From: Dyadobacter luteus
GTDB lineage: Bacteria; Bacteroidota; Bacteroidia; Cytophagales; Spirosomataceae
NCBI RefSeq assembly: GCF_003383615.1
Contig: NZ_QNUL01000017.1
Location: forward strand, 62,001-126,000
Reading direction: 5' to 3'
Length of the DNA stretch: 64,000 nucleotides
A program made the translations under genes and the position numbers. Positions 1-10,430 of this stretch are shown here, piece by piece (positions within the stretch are counted from its first letter, which is position 1; every line of letters starts with the position of its first letter). The notes beneath the pieces are model-generated. The model was not told the DNA's origin. It saw only the letters and a program-made list of their open reading frames with translations, and searched no databases.

Positions 1-1695
1 AGCCGTCATATTGATCCTGAACCAATTTCTGTCATCCAGCGGTGCAAGTTCTGACTGTAGACCTTTGCCAAAAAAGTAAATCATTCCAAGAGTGAGACCT
101 ACCAACGGAATAGCGACCCATCTCATTTGCAGGAACTTAGCCAGCGCATTTCCATAATTTTCAGTAATACGCTCGAAAAATGGCTCGGTCTTTTCATAGA
201 ACCAGCTTTTCTTGTGATCCTTACGAACCAGATAAGCGTTCAGCATCGGTGTCAATGTGAGCGATACGAAAGCAGAAATCAATACAGCTGCTGAGATCAC
301 GATACCGAATTCTCGGAACAGCTTCCCCACAAAGCCCTGCATAAATATCACCGGAAGAAATACCGACGCCAGTGTAATAGAAGTTGAAATCACCGCGAAA
401 ATAATTTCGTTCGCACCTTTGATCGCCGCTTCTACCGGCTTCATTCCTTCTTCGATTTTCTTGAAGATATTTTCCGTCACCACAATACCATCATCTACCA
501 CCAACCCCGTTGCAAGAACAATGGCCAGCAGCGTAAGTACATTGATGGAAAAACCCATGATGTACATGACGAAGAATGTCCCGATCAGCGAAACGGGAAT
601 ATCAATAAGGGGACGGAAAGCAATGAGCCAGTCTCTGAAAAACAGATAAATAATCAATACAACCAGTACGATCGCAATCAACAGCGTCTCTCCTACCTCT
701 TCAATAGATCGTTCTACAAAAATGGTGTTGTCAATCAGCGTGTCCAGTTCATAATCCTTTGGCAGTTCCTTTTTGATATCCGCCATCCGTTTATTTACCT
801 CTTCCGCAATATTGATATAATTAGCCCCCGGCATTGGCGATATCGCCAGACCGATCATCGGAATATTGTTCAATCTCAAAATGGTCTCCTCATTTTCCGG
901 ACCAAGTTGGGCAAAACCGATATCACGTAGGTGGATGGTTTGGGTAGAGGAATTTTTAACGATCATATCATTAAAATCCTCAACAGTACGGAAGCGCCCG
1001 ATTGTTTTTACCGTAAGTTCGGTATTGTCACCAGCCAACTTCCCGCTCGGCAGTTCCACATTTTCTTTATCCAGGGCAGATTTCACATCCTGTGTCGTAA
1101 TACCCAGGGAAGCCATTTTGATAGGATCCATCCATATCCGCATGGAATATTTCTTCTGACCAAAAATGCGGATTTCGCTCACTCCTTCAATCGTCTGCAG
1201 GCGTTGGGCAATGACATTTTCGGCATAATCACTCACTTCCAGGTGCGACCGCGTGTCACTCTTGAAAGTCAATACAATAATAGGTTCCGAATTGGCATCT
1301 GCCTTCGCCACCACAGGCGGACCGTCTATATCCAATGGCAATGTTCTGGAAGCTGAACCCACTTTGTCACGCACATCATTGGCAGCGCGTTCCATATCCA
1401 CACCTATATCGAATTCTACGGTGATCTGGCTCGTTCCCTGACTGCTCGTAGAACTGATCGACTTGATCCCTTCGATACTATTCAGCTGTTTTTCGAGTGG
1501 TTCAGTAATTTGCGATTCAATAATATCGGCATTCGCTCCCGTATAGCTTGTACGGATAGAAACTACCGGCGGGTCAATAGAAGGGAACTCCCTCATCCCG
1601 AGATAGGTATACCCTAAAAAGCCAAACAGAATGATGAGCAGGTTCATCACAATGGCTAAAACAGGGCGTTTGATAGAAATAGTTGAAATACTCAT
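1..1695 (-). CDS. RND multidrug efflux pump, inner-membrane subunit (3' part outside window)
   Basis: This is the N-terminal 565 codons of a proton-driven AcrB/MexB-type transporter of the hydrophobe/amphiphile efflux family. The protein starts MSISTISIKRPVLAIV, the usual short cytoplasmic leader and first membrane helix, followed by the porter region. Near 480-525 the minus strand encodes GLVVDDGIVV; its Asp pair corresponds to the proton-relay aspartates of transmembrane helix 4. Near 250-300 it encodes a helix ending SLTLTPML, typical of the end of the first half. The gene lies 36 bp downstream of its membrane-fusion partner, so the two are probably co-transcribed. No outer-membrane channel gene is visible and may lie beyond the left edge. 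The substrate cannot be predicted. Confidence 0.93.
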   Translation of the reverse strand, partial: MSISTISIKRPVLAIVMNLLIILFGFLGYTYLGMREFPSIDPPVVSIRTSYTGANADIIESQITEPLEKQLNSIEGIKSISSTSSQGTSQITVEFDIGVDMERAANDVRDKVGSASRTLPLDIDGPPVVAKADANSEPIIVLTFKSDTRSHLEVSDYAENVIAQRLQTIEGVSEIRIFGQKKYSMRIWMDPIKMASLGITTQDVKSALDKENVELPSGKLAGDNTELTVKTIGRFRTVEDFNDMIVKNSSTQTIHLRDIGFAQLGPENEETILRLNNIPMIGLAISPMPGANYINIAEEVNKRMADIKKELPKDYELDTLIDNTIFVERSIEEVGETLLIAIVLVVLIIYLFFRDWLIAFRPLIDIPVSLIGTFFVMYIMGFSINVLTLLAIVLATGLVVDDGIVVTENIFKKIEEGMKPVEAAIKGANEIIFAVISTSITLASVFLPVIFMQGFVGKLFREFGIVISAAVLISAFVSLTLTPMLNAYLVRKDHKKSWFYEKTEPFFERITENYGNALAKFLQMRWVAIPLVGLTLGMIYFFGKGLQSELAPLDDRNWFRINMTA

Positions 1696-1731
1696 TTTTG
1701 AGAAGTTAGAGTAGTTAAGGAGTTATAGAAG

Positions 1732-2811
1732 TTAGGGGGCAGCAACTGGCGCATTGACCCGAACTGCCGCATCCGGCTTCAGTGCAATAATCCCTGATAC
1801 AATCAGGGAATCGCCGGGCTGAAGGCCTTCTACCACCTGAATTTTCTTATCCGTACGTACTCCTGTTTTTACCATCGCCTCCACCGCTTTTCCATTTTTA
1901 ACTACAAATACCTTTTTTCCTTTCAAAACCGGCACAATTGCTTCCGTCGGAATCATCATCGCTGTATTGTTCGCATCCAGATTCGCCATGACCTTTACAA
2001 ACATACCCGGCACAAATCTTCCCTGGGGATTAGGAGCAGTCGCTCTGATTTTCAGCGTTCTCAGGTTTTCGTCTACCTTCGGGTCAATCGCAATCACTTT
2101 GGCATTGTAAGTAGAAGGATCGTTGTCCAGATAAAACCGCACCACATTGCCATTTCTGATGTTGGGAGAATACTTTTCAGGAACCGCAAAATCGATTTTC
2201 ACAGGATTGCTCTGAATGATACTCGCGATAGGTGTTCCCGGTGCCACGTAGGCTCCGACACTGATATTCTTCAGACCTATACGCCCGCTGAAAGGTGCTC
2301 TGATCTCAGTCTTTTCCAATTGTGAAGCCACTATTTCTTTGTCGGCATCAAGCACCCTGATATTGTTATTGGTAATATCATATTCTTCCAGATTAATCGC
2401 CTCTACTTTCAACAGTTTCTTTTGTCGCTCTTCCACCTTTCTGGCCAGATCCTGATTGTAATCTATTCGCTGCAATTGCGCTTTCAGTTCTCTGTCATTA
2501 ATTTTAGCAATGAGTTGCCCCTTCTGTACATAAGCCCCCTCCTGAATTTCGAGCTTTACCAACCGGCCTGCAATTTCAGCCATCAGGTTCACTTCTTCAT
2601 TGGGAAGCACTGTGCCGGAAGCAAACACCTGATTTTCCAGCGCTTCTCGTCCTATCACATATACATCCACAGGTATTCCTGCCTTTCCACTACCACCTCC
2701 CGACTTTACCGGAGCTCCATCAGCTTTGCCATTTTCCTCCTTCGGAAATACATAAAGCTTACCAATCACCAATGCGATGATAATCGCCCCGATCAATAAT
2801 ATTGTACGCAT
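1732..2811 (-). CDS. RND efflux periplasmic adaptor (membrane fusion protein)
   Basis: A 359-residue HlyD/AcrA-type adaptor that would link the RND pump to an outer-membrane channel. It begins with one N-terminal hydrophobic segment (MRTILLIGAIIIALVIGKLYVF) that anchors or exports it. A barrel-sandwich (lipoyl-like) half with EIAGRLVKLEIQEGAYV follows at about 85-100, then a short helical hairpin around 105-165. The second lipoyl half (APFSGRIGLKNISVGAYV) is near 170-190, and beta-barrel and membrane-proximal domains follow to the end. The length is normal for the family. It is the first gene of a two-gene minus-strand operon with the pump. No regulator is adjacent. Confidence 0.93.
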   Translation of the reverse strand: MRTILLIGAIIIALVIGKLYVFPKEENGKADGAPVKSGGGSGKAGIPVDVYVIGREALENQVFASGTVLPNEEVNLMAEIAGRLVKLEIQEGAYVQKGQLIAKINDRELKAQLQRIDYNQDLARKVEERQKKLLKVEAINLEEYDITNNNIRVLDADKEIVASQLEKTEIRAPFSGRIGLKNISVGAYVAPGTPIASIIQSNPVKIDFAVPEKYSPNIRNGNVVRFYLDNDPSTYNAKVIAIDPKVDENLRTLKIRATAPNPQGRFVPGMFVKVMANLDANNTAMMIPTEAIVPVLKGKKVFVVKNGKAVEAMVKTGVRTDKKIQVVEGLQPGDSLIVSGIIALKPDAAVRVNAPVAAP

Positions 2812-3080
2812 AAAGAGTGTAAACTAAATTCTGTTCAATTAGTATTTGTATAAATTATATTTCCAAAAAGTGCTATTTAAAGATAGACCTTATCAGTCAA
2901 AGCGGCAATGGGTTCCTTTTTTACTTTTAGTAATTATTAATTTCTGTTTAAGAATCACTTACCTGGGCATTGCCTTACTCTCAAAACCAGGAATAGGATG
3001 TATTTATTTTTACTATATTTCAACCATTTCCCTTCCGGATTACTCATACAGACTAACACATACCTGATCATCTGCAACAC

Positions 3081-6000
3081 ATGAAACAAAGACCGCCTTA
3101 TACCAGCCTTTTGATTTTCTTTCTGCTTTACATTTTATCTAACCATATAAATGCCCAAAACTTGGCTACTACATATCATTCACAATGGAAGCAGGTTGAA
3201 GATCATTTGAGCAAAGGTCTTCCCGGCTCGGCTCTGGAAGAAGTGAAAAAGATATATCAGGCGGCAAAAAAGGAAAATGACCAGGTGCAGATGATCAAAG
3301 CAACTGTGTATATGGCCAACCTGCAAAATGAAAACCGCGAGAATAATGCGGTGTTATCCATTGCTGAGCTGGAAAAAGAAATAAAGGAAAGTAAGGAACC
3401 GGCGAAATCCATCCTGAACAGCCTGCTGGCCACTTCCTATTACCAATATTTTCAAAACAACCGTTGGCAACTTTACCAGCGCACCCAGACAATTGATTTT
3501 AAGAAAGACGACATCACGACATGGGGAATAGATGATTTTCATACTAAAATCAGCAAGTTATATATTCAATCCCTTAGAGATGAGAAGCTTTTGCAGCAGA
3601 CCAAATTGGAAAATTATGATGCAATAATCACAAAGGGGAATGTCAGGAAACTACGACCAACACTTTTTGACCTGCTCGCCTTCAAAGCACTGGAGTACTT
3701 TTCTTCCAACGAAAGGGACATTAAAAAGCCGGCCTATTCTTATGAAATCAACACTGCATCAGCATTTGATCCTGCTGCCGACTTTATCCATCGTCAATTT
3801 GAAACGAGGGATACTGCATCTCTGGAATACAAAGCCCTGCTCATTTACCAAAAATTACTCGCTTTTCATGCCAATGACAAGGAGCCGGATGCATTGATTG
3901 ATGCTGATATCGAAAGATTACAATTTGTGAAGAGAAAGTCTGTTCATCCGGACACCGATCAGTTGTACTATATATCCGTGAATCATCTGGCAGAACAGTA
4001 TGCCTCAACGCCAGCTGCGGCACAAGCCTGGTATCTGACAGGCCTGTGGCATGAAGAAAAAGGAAGAAAATACGATGCACATACGGATACGACCAATCGC
4101 CTTGAAAGAATTAAAGCGAGCGCGATATTTGAAAAAATTTTAAAACAAAATCCGGATACGGAAGGAGGCACCAAAGCATTCAATATGCTGAACATCATCC
4201 GTGCGAAGAGCTTTCAGTTTCAGGTTGAAAATGTAAATGTACCGGACGCTCCCTTTCGTGCCCTGGTAAATTACACCAATGTCGATCAGCTTTATTTCAG
4301 GTTAGTTAAAGCCACCGATAAATTAAAAACAGAACTACAGAACGATCGGAATAATACTTTCCGCTCTTCGTTGGCTGGTGCTCCTTCTGTCCGCAGCTGG
4401 AAACAGGCGTTACCGGATACCAAAGACCATCAGAAACATGAGGTAGAAGTAAAAGTAGATGCCTTGCCTGTTGGCGAATACTTTCTGGTGGCGTCCACAT
4501 CAGAAAACTTCAGCGACAGCAAATCGGCAATGGGTTCCATGCTGTTCAATGTATCCAACATCAGCTATATGAGCCGGGGCAATGATTTCTTTGTACTGGA
4601 CCGTACCAGCGGGCAGCCTTTGACGGGAGCTCAGGTACAGGTTTGGAATCAGATTTACAATAACAAAACTTACAGATATACCTATCAGAAAGGAGATGCC
4701 TTTACGACGGATAAAAATGGTTTTTTCAAAAGAGAAGATGCACCAAACAAAAAGGGAAATCAAAATTTCCGTCTTGAAATCAGTTATAAAAAAGACAGGC
4801 TTTTCGACGACAACCTGATTCATCAATATTATGGTTACGGTCCTGTCGAACAACCTGATGAGGCGCGTTTTTTTGTTTTTACAGACAGAAGTATTTACCG
4901 TCCCGGGCAAACCGTTCACTACAAAGGCATTGCAGCCGGAAAAGATCAGGTAATTGCCAATGAAGAATTCAGCGTTGTTCTTCAGAATGCCAACAGAGAA
5001 GAAGTTTCAGAAGTATCGGCGACAACCAATGAGTATGGTACATTTTCTGGTAAATTTCAGTTACCGCAGGGCGTTCTAAATGGTGAATTTACTATCGTTG
5101 TAGATGACGATCAGGAGTTCCGTTTCCGGGTAGAAGAATACAAACGCCCCAAATTTTATGTTGATTATGAACCTGTAAAGACGACCTATCAGGTCAATGA
5201 CAGCGTAAGGATCAATGGAAATGCAAACGCTTATGCAGGAAATACGATCAGTGGAGCAACTGTCAGCTACCGTGTAGTCCGCACTCCGCGCTTTATGTAT
5301 CCCTGGTTTATGAAGCGGGGCTATTTCCCCCGGCAAACTCCGATGGAAATCAGCCACGGAAAAACGGTTACTGATGTTAATGGAAAATTCAGTATTACAT
5401 TCCCTGCCATTCCTGATTTGACGATTGATAAAAAACTGGATCCGATTTTTAATTACACTGTTTACGCAGATGTAACAGACTCCAACGGGGAAACCCGAAG
5501 TGCGGAGAAATCGGTTTCTGTCAGCTACAAATCTATTTTACTGCAAATGAATTTGCCGTCGACACTTCCGGCCGACAGTCTGAAAACGCTTGATATCAAA
5601 CCTGAAAATACCAATGGCGAATTCGTTCCTGCGTATGTGTCGGTCAAAATTAACAAACTCAAAGCGGAGCAGCGTTTGATCCGCCGTCGTTACTGGAGTC
5701 GTCCGGATCAGTTTGTGATGACCAAAGCGGAGTATATCAAAAACTTTCCATTTGATGAATATGATAATGAAACCGATGCAACTACATGGTTGAAAGAAAA
5801 AATTGCTTTCGAAAAAAGTGACTCCATTACCGCCGGAAAGAAGTTCAGCATCAATAACAAACTGACTCCTGGTTTCTATCAGATTGAGATACAGACTAAG
5901 GATAAAGACGGGGAAGAAGTAAAACTCTTAACCAACATCGAACTCACCGATCCGGGCAGTAAACAACTCTCCGACACCAAATACCTGTGGACAGAAGGAA

Positions 6001-9000
6001 GTAAGCCAATTGAACCCGGACAAAAAACTACTGTGAAACTGGGTACATCGGCAGACAATCTTTTTATTGTACACGGCCTAACCAAAATCTCAACTGAGCA
6101 AAACACTGATTATTCATTTTTGAAGCTTAATAAAGAAAAACGCAGCTTTGACTTTACAGCAACAGAAGAGGACCGCGGCGGCTACGGATTAACATACATG
6201 TTTGTAAAGCACAATCGATTTTACGAATTCAATGATAAAATTAATGTCCCGTGGACGAATAAAGATCTTAAAATTGAATACACTACTTTCCGGGACAAGA
6301 CGCTTCCGGGCAGCGATGAGAAATGGAAGGTTAAAATAAGCGGATATAAAAAGGATAAGGTCGCTGCTGAGATGCTAGCGAGTATGTACGACGCTTCCCT
6401 GGATCAGTTTTACGCGCATAATTGGGTAAAACCAAACGTATGGTCCATATATAACAACCACCAGTTCTGGAGCTCAAATGAAAATTTTGGGTTTGGAAAT
6501 GCAAATGTGTTTAGCGCGCAGGGCACAAAATATAAAACTTATGACAAAATATATGACCAGCTTATAGAGCCTGCCAATACAGGTACCAATATCCGGCTTA
6601 GTGGTGTGAACAGAATGGCAAAAGGTTCGGTACTGCAAGCAGCGCCAGCGCCAGCCGGATTCGCAAGAGATGAGTCAGTTGTAAATACAGTATTGTGGGT
6701 TGAACCAGAAGCACAGAGCAAGATTGCTGAAATAGCAATAAAGGATGAAGAAGCTCCGGAAACAGATCAGCCGGATGCATCCGTTTCTATCAAAACACCA
6801 CAGATTCGAAAGAACTTTAATGAAACGGCATTTTGGTTACCAGATTTGCATACCAACGAAGCGGGAGAAATAGAGTTTTCGTTCACTCTTCCGGAAGCAC
6901 TAACGCGCTGGAAGTTTCAGGCTCTGACACACACCAAAGACCTCGCATTCGGGTATAGCAGTAAAGAGATTGTTACACAAAAAGACCTGATGGTGCAACC
7001 CAATGCACCGAGGTTTTTACGCGAAGGGGATCAAATAGAATTCAGCTCTAAAATTGCCAACCTGACGGACAAAGCTTTGACCGGAACAGTTACCTTCCAG
7101 TTGTTTGACACGGAAACCGATTCACCGATTGACGATTTATTTGGCAACACGGTAAAAAGTTTACCATTTACGGCGCAGCCTAAGCAGAGTACCGCGGTAC
7201 AATTTCCTGTCTCAGTTCCAAAGAATTTCACTCAAACAGTAACCTGGCGAATTACTGCAAAAGCAGGTTCTGTATCGGATGGCGAAGAAAATGTACTACC
7301 TGTTTTGCCCAACAGAATGCTGGTTACAGAAAGTTTGCCACTTACTGTGCGCGGTACAGAAAGTAAATCATTCAAATTTGAAAAGCTTATCAATTCCGGC
7401 AAATCGGCTACTTTGACCCAACATGCTCTGACCATAGAATATACCAGCAATCCCGTATGGTATGCGGTACAGGCATTGCCTTATCTGATGGAATATCCAT
7501 ATGACTGTTCGGAACAAACCTGGAACCGCTATTATGCCAACGCGCTTGCAGCTCATATTGCCAATAGCTCACCAAAGATTGCGAAAGTGTTTGAAAACTG
7601 GCGAACTGCTGACACCACGGCACTATTGAGCAATCTGCAGAAGAATGAGGAGTTGAAATCCGTATTACTGGAGGAAACGCCCTGGGTTTTGGAAGGGAAA
7701 TCAGAATCGGAACAAAAACGAAATATTGCCTTACTTTTTGACCTGATCAGAATGGGGAAAGAAATGAGCCTGAATCTTGAAAAAGTAAAGCAAATGCAAA
7801 GTGCAAATGGTGGTTTTGTGTGGTTCAAAGGCGGACCGGATGATCGTTATATGACACAGTATATCGTGTCAGGAATAGGTCATTTACATAAACTGAAGGC
7901 CATAAACAAGGATCAGTCAGCTGTTTTGAAACAGCTATTGGACAAAGCTATACCCTATCTGGATCTAAAAATCAAGAATGATTATGATGAGCTGATTCGG
8001 ACTAAAGCGAATACAAAGGATTATATGCCGGGCGCCGTTGCAGTTCAATATCTGTACATGCGTAGCTTCTTCCCAGATTACAAAATTGCTGAAACATCGC
8101 GGAAAGCGGTCGATTTTTTTACCGAACGTTCACGAACAACCTGGACCAAGCAGAATAAATACATGCAGGGAATGATTGCGCTTGCCTCACACCGCGCGAA
8201 GGACAATGCTACGCCAAAGGCAATTTTAAAATCACTTGGTGAAACAGCAGTTCGTAATGAGGAGTTGGGTATGTACTGGAAAAGTACGCAAAGCTGGTGG
8301 TGGCATGAAAATCCGGTTGAACGTCAGGCGCTGTTGATCGAAGCCTTTCAGGAAGCAGGTAATGATACAAAAACGGTGGATGATTTAAGAACGTGGCTTT
8401 TGAAAAACAAGCAGACCAATCGTTGGGAGAGTACAAAAGCAACTGCCGAAGCTTGTTATGCCTTGTTGTTACAAGGTACGGTGTGGCTTTCCGTTAGCCC
8501 GGAAGTTACCATACAGCTTGGAGAAACAACTATCAAATCGTCTGACGAAAAACAGCAGGCGGGAACCGGCTATTTCAAAAAAACAATACAGCAGGAAGAT
8601 GTAAAGCCTGACATGGGGAATATTAAAGTAAACCTTTCAAAGGCTGACAATGGGAAAGTAACCACCAGCTGGGGCGCGGTTTATTGGCAGTATTTTGAAG
8701 ATCTGGATAAAATCACCTTTGCTGAAACACCGCTTAAAATTGAGAAAAAGTTATTTATTGAGAAAAATTCAGATACAGGCCCGGTATTGACCCCGATTGA
8801 AAATAACACCGTCTTACGCGTAGGAGACAAAATCAAGGTGAGGATTGTACTTCGGGTGGACAGAGAAATGGAATATGTTCATATGAAAGACATGCGGGCA
8901 TCATCATTAGAGCCTGTAAATGTACTTAGTGGATATAAATGGCAGGGCGGACTTGGCTATTATGAAAGCACCAAAGATGCAGCCACAAATTTCTTTTTCA

Positions 9001-9149
9001 ACTCATTACAGAAGGGAACTTATGTATTCGAATATCCACTATTTATAACTCATGAAGGAAATTTCAGCAACGGTATCACAACCATCCAGTGTATGTACGC
9101 ACCTGAATTCACAGCGCACAGCGAGGGAGTGAGGATTGAGGTGAAGTAA
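3081..9149 (+). CDS. Bacterial alpha-2-macroglobulin family protein with thioester motif
   Basis: A secreted or envelope-anchored 2022-residue protein. A signal peptide (about 1-25, ending INAQ) is followed by a helical region (about 30-370) and a series of macroglobulin beta-sandwich domains. A RSIYRPGQTVHYKG motif typical of MG domains lies near residue 600. The bait/alpha-2-macroglobulin core motif (WLPDLHTNEAGEIEFSF) is near 1255, and the thiol-ester motif CSEQ is at residues 1476-1479. An alpha-alpha toroid and a C-terminal receptor-binding-like domain follow. Family knowledge: these proteins trap attacking proteases by thioester chemistry in the periplasm. The residue before the thioester Cys is Asp rather than the usual Gly. 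Unlike enterobacterial yfhM, no pbpC neighbour is present. The large Bacteroidota form could have another role. Confidence 0.9.
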   Translation: MKQRPPYTSLLIFFLLYILSNHINAQNLATTYHSQWKQVEDHLSKGLPGSALEEVKKIYQAAKKENDQVQMIKATVYMANLQNENRENNAVLSIAELEKEIKESKEPAKSILNSLLATSYYQYFQNNRWQLYQRTQTIDFKKDDITTWGIDDFHTKISKLYIQSLRDEKLLQQTKLENYDAIITKGNVRKLRPTLFDLLAFKALEYFSSNERDIKKPAYSYEINTASAFDPAADFIHRQFETRDTASLEYKALLIYQKLLAFHANDKEPDALIDADIERLQFVKRKSVHPDTDQLYYISVNHLAEQYASTPAAAQAWYLTGLWHEEKGRKYDAHTDTTNRLERIKASAIFEKILKQNPDTEGGTKAFNMLNIIRAKSFQFQVENVNVPDAPFRALVNYTNVDQLYFRLVKATDKLKTELQNDRNNTFRSSLAGAPSVRSWKQALPDTKDHQKHEVEVKVDALPVGEYFLVASTSENFSDSKSAMGSMLFNVSNISYMSRGNDFFVLDRTSGQPLTGAQVQVWNQIYNNKTYRYTYQKGDAFTTDKNGFFKREDAPNKKGNQNFRLEISYKKDRLFDDNLIHQYYGYGPVEQPDEARFFVFTDRSIYRPGQTVHYKGIAAGKDQVIANEEFSVVLQNANREEVSEVSATTNEYGTFSGKFQLPQGVLNGEFTIVVDDDQEFRFRVEEYKRPKFYVDYEPVKTTYQVNDSVRINGNANAYAGNTISGATVSYRVVRTPRFMYPWFMKRGYFPRQTPMEISHGKTVTDVNGKFSITFPAIPDLTIDKKLDPIFNYTVYADVTDSNGETRSAEKSVSVSYKSILLQMNLPSTLPADSLKTLDIKPENTNGEFVPAYVSVKINKLKAEQRLIRRRYWSRPDQFVMTKAEYIKNFPFDEYDNETDATTWLKEKIAFEKSDSITAGKKFSINNKLTPGFYQIEIQTKDKDGEEVKLLTNIELTDPGSKQLSDTKYLWTEGSKPIEPGQKTTVKLGTSADNLFIVHGLTKISTEQNTDYSFLKLNKEKRSFDFTATEEDRGGYGLTYMFVKHNRFYEFNDKINVPWTNKDLKIEYTTFRDKTLPGSDEKWKVKISGYKKDKVAAEMLASMYDASLDQFYAHNWVKPNVWSIYNNHQFWSSNENFGFGNANVFSAQGTKYKTYDKIYDQLIEPANTGTNIRLSGVNRMAKGSVLQAAPAPAGFARDESVVNTVLWVEPEAQSKIAEIAIKDEEAPETDQPDASVSIKTPQIRKNFNETAFWLPDLHTNEAGEIEFSFTLPEALTRWKFQALTHTKDLAFGYSSKEIVTQKDLMVQPNAPRFLREGDQIEFSSKIANLTDKALTGTVTFQLFDTETDSPIDDLFGNTVKSLPFTAQPKQSTAVQFPVSVPKNFTQTVTWRITAKAGSVSDGEENVLPVLPNRMLVTESLPLTVRGTESKSFKFEKLINSGKSATLTQHALTIEYTSNPVWYAVQALPYLMEYPYDCSEQTWNRYYANALAAHIANSSPKIAKVFENWRTADTTALLSNLQKNEELKSVLLEETPWVLEGKSESEQKRNIALLFDLIRMGKEMSLNLEKVKQMQSANGGFVWFKGGPDDRYMTQYIVSGIGHLHKLKAINKDQSAVLKQLLDKAIPYLDLKIKNDYDELIRTKANTKDYMPGAVAVQYLYMRSFFPDYKIAETSRKAVDFFTERSRTTWTKQNKYMQGMIALASHRAKDNATPKAILKSLGETAVRNEELGMYWKSTQSWWWHENPVERQALLIEAFQEAGNDTKTVDDLRTWLLKNKQTNRWESTKATAEACYALLLQGTVWLSVSPEVTIQLGETTIKSSDEKQQAGTGYFKKTIQQEDVKPDMGNIKVNLSKADNGKVTTSWGAVYWQYFEDLDKITFAETPLKIEKKLFIEKNSDTGPVLTPIENNTVLRVGDKIKVRIVLRVDREMEYVHMKDMRASSLEPVNVLSGYKWQGGLGYYESTKDAATNFFFNSLQKGTYVFEYPLFITHEGNFSNGITTIQCMYAPEFTAHSEGVRIEVK

Positions 9150-9190
9150 TTCATCCTCATTCTTTATGCAAAATTTGCATCTTTGTAACG

Positions 9191-9886
9191 ATGATTATAA
9201 AAATGAAGTACATTCTTGGATTTCTTGCTACACTGGTTATTTTCTCTTCTTCTGCTCAGGAAATGAGTTATAAAGAATGGAATCGTGAAGCCAAAAGAAA
9301 TATCAGGTTATTACCTAAATATGGTAATCAACCCAAATCCGACAAGCAAAAACAAGCAGATCAGGAATTGATTGATAGTTATATTGCTCAGGAAGGCAGC
9401 AGGCGCAAGGCATCTTAATTTTTAATCAACACCGGTTTTAACTATTTGTATGCAGGAGATGTTAAAACTGCTATGTATAGGTTTAACCAGGCATGGCTAC
9501 TAGACCCTGACAATGAAGATGTCTTTTGGGGATGGGGCTCTGTTTACTTTCATTTCAGTGACAAACAAAAAGCGTTAGAACAATATAATGAAGGTCTTAC
9601 TTTAAATCCAAGAAATCCACGGCTGTTGACGGACAAAGCGACAATTTTCATGGGCGACTATTATGAAAATTCAGATGTGAACGCTGCCAATATGGCTATT
9701 GCGCTATTTTCTGAATCCTATTCAATAGACAGTACTGACCAGAACACAACTTACAAGCTTTCTGTGGCCTACTTCACTCAGAAAGACTGTGAGAACGCAT
9801 TAAAATATTATAATCTATGTAAGCAGCTCGGAGGGAAACCGATTAGAGCTGCTTATACGGATGCATTAAAAGAGACCTGTAAATGA
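9191..9886 (+). pseudogene. TPR-repeat protein interrupted by one in-frame TAA
   Basis: A single reading frame runs from the ATG at 9191 to the stop at 9884-9886 with one internal TAA at 9416-9418. The first part (75 codons) has a signal peptide (MIIKMKYILGFLATLVIFSSSAQ) and a charged helical segment. The second part continues without a frame change as FLINTGFNYLYAGD, then three or so TPR-like units (AMYRFNQAWLLDPDNEDVFW; ALEQYNEGLTLNPRNPRLL; ALFSESYSIDSTDQNTTY). The TPR part has no signal peptide of its own, and an internal ATG exists only at 9446. The simplest reading is one secreted TPR protein of about 231 residues with a recent nonsense change. A sequencing error, read-through, or re-initiation at 9446 are alternatives. 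The stop overlaps the next start (ATGA at 9883). Confidence 0.75.
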
Positions 9887-10317
9887 AATTTTTGAACAAT
9901 ATTCTTTATTTTCTTTTGCTAACACTTATTCTTTTAGGTCAATTCTCCTGCATCAACAAACATGGAATCAATTTACCACTGAATGTCAGAAAGCTTAAAA
10001 ATAAAGTTCGGCCTCCTCACGAATTCGGACAGATGGTTATGGATTATCGTTACGAAAAGGGTTTCTGGCCGAAATCAGAGCTTGATCTTATATCTGCAGA
10101 CAGACATACTGTAAATGCATTATACGGACATGGCTTCACCGACTGGCATTTAGGCGACTCCACCTCTGATTCTCTTTATGTTCATTTTACACACGAGCCT
10201 GTTTTTGAAGATGCGCACGTTGGTATCATGCCCATTACCGGCAAAAATGTAAAAATTACAACGCTGTATATTTATTCCAGTGGTATTATCAAAACCCAGC
10301 TGGTTAAAAGAAGGTAG
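9883..10317 (+). CDS. Small hypothetical lipoprotein
   Basis: A 144-residue protein whose N-terminus has a hydrophobic stretch ending LGQFSC, a plausible lipobox with the lipidated Cys near residue 23. The mature part is soluble and rather polar, with no domain I recognise. The start overlaps the stop of the interrupted TPR gene by four bases (ATGA), the usual sign of translational coupling, so the two probably form one unit. If the TPR gene is broken, coupling here could be affected. No function can be assigned. Confidence 0.7.
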   Translation: MKFLNNILYFLLLTLILLGQFSCINKHGINLPLNVRKLKNKVRPPHEFGQMVMDYRYEKGFWPKSELDLISADRHTVNALYGHGFTDWHLGDSTSDSLYVHFTHEPVFEDAHVGIMPITGKNVKITTLYIYSSGIIKTQLVKRR

Positions 10318-10430
10318 AAGCGATACCAGAAATTCTGTTGTCTCATATACCACCTTATTTTGTCGTCAATAGCACCTGTAGATCTGCTGTATTACCTTCA
10401 TATTTGCATATCACAAAACTAACCCATAAC

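Noticed and set aside
2846..3067. 73-codon plus-strand ORF before the macroglobulin gene
   Set aside because: It lies in A/T-rich intergenic DNA with a low-complexity Tyr/Leu/Ile translation and no family resemblance. It probably overlaps the promoter region of the next gene.
9166..9180. Palindrome ATGCAAAATTTGCAT ten bases before the interrupted TPR gene
   Set aside because: It is a 15-base near-perfect palindrome in A/T-rich DNA with no matching copy elsewhere in the window and no adjacent regulator. Chance is a sufficient explanation.
9191..9418. Frameshift as the cause of the split TPR gene
   Set aside because: Both parts are in the same frame, so a stop substitution rather than an insertion or deletion explains the break.
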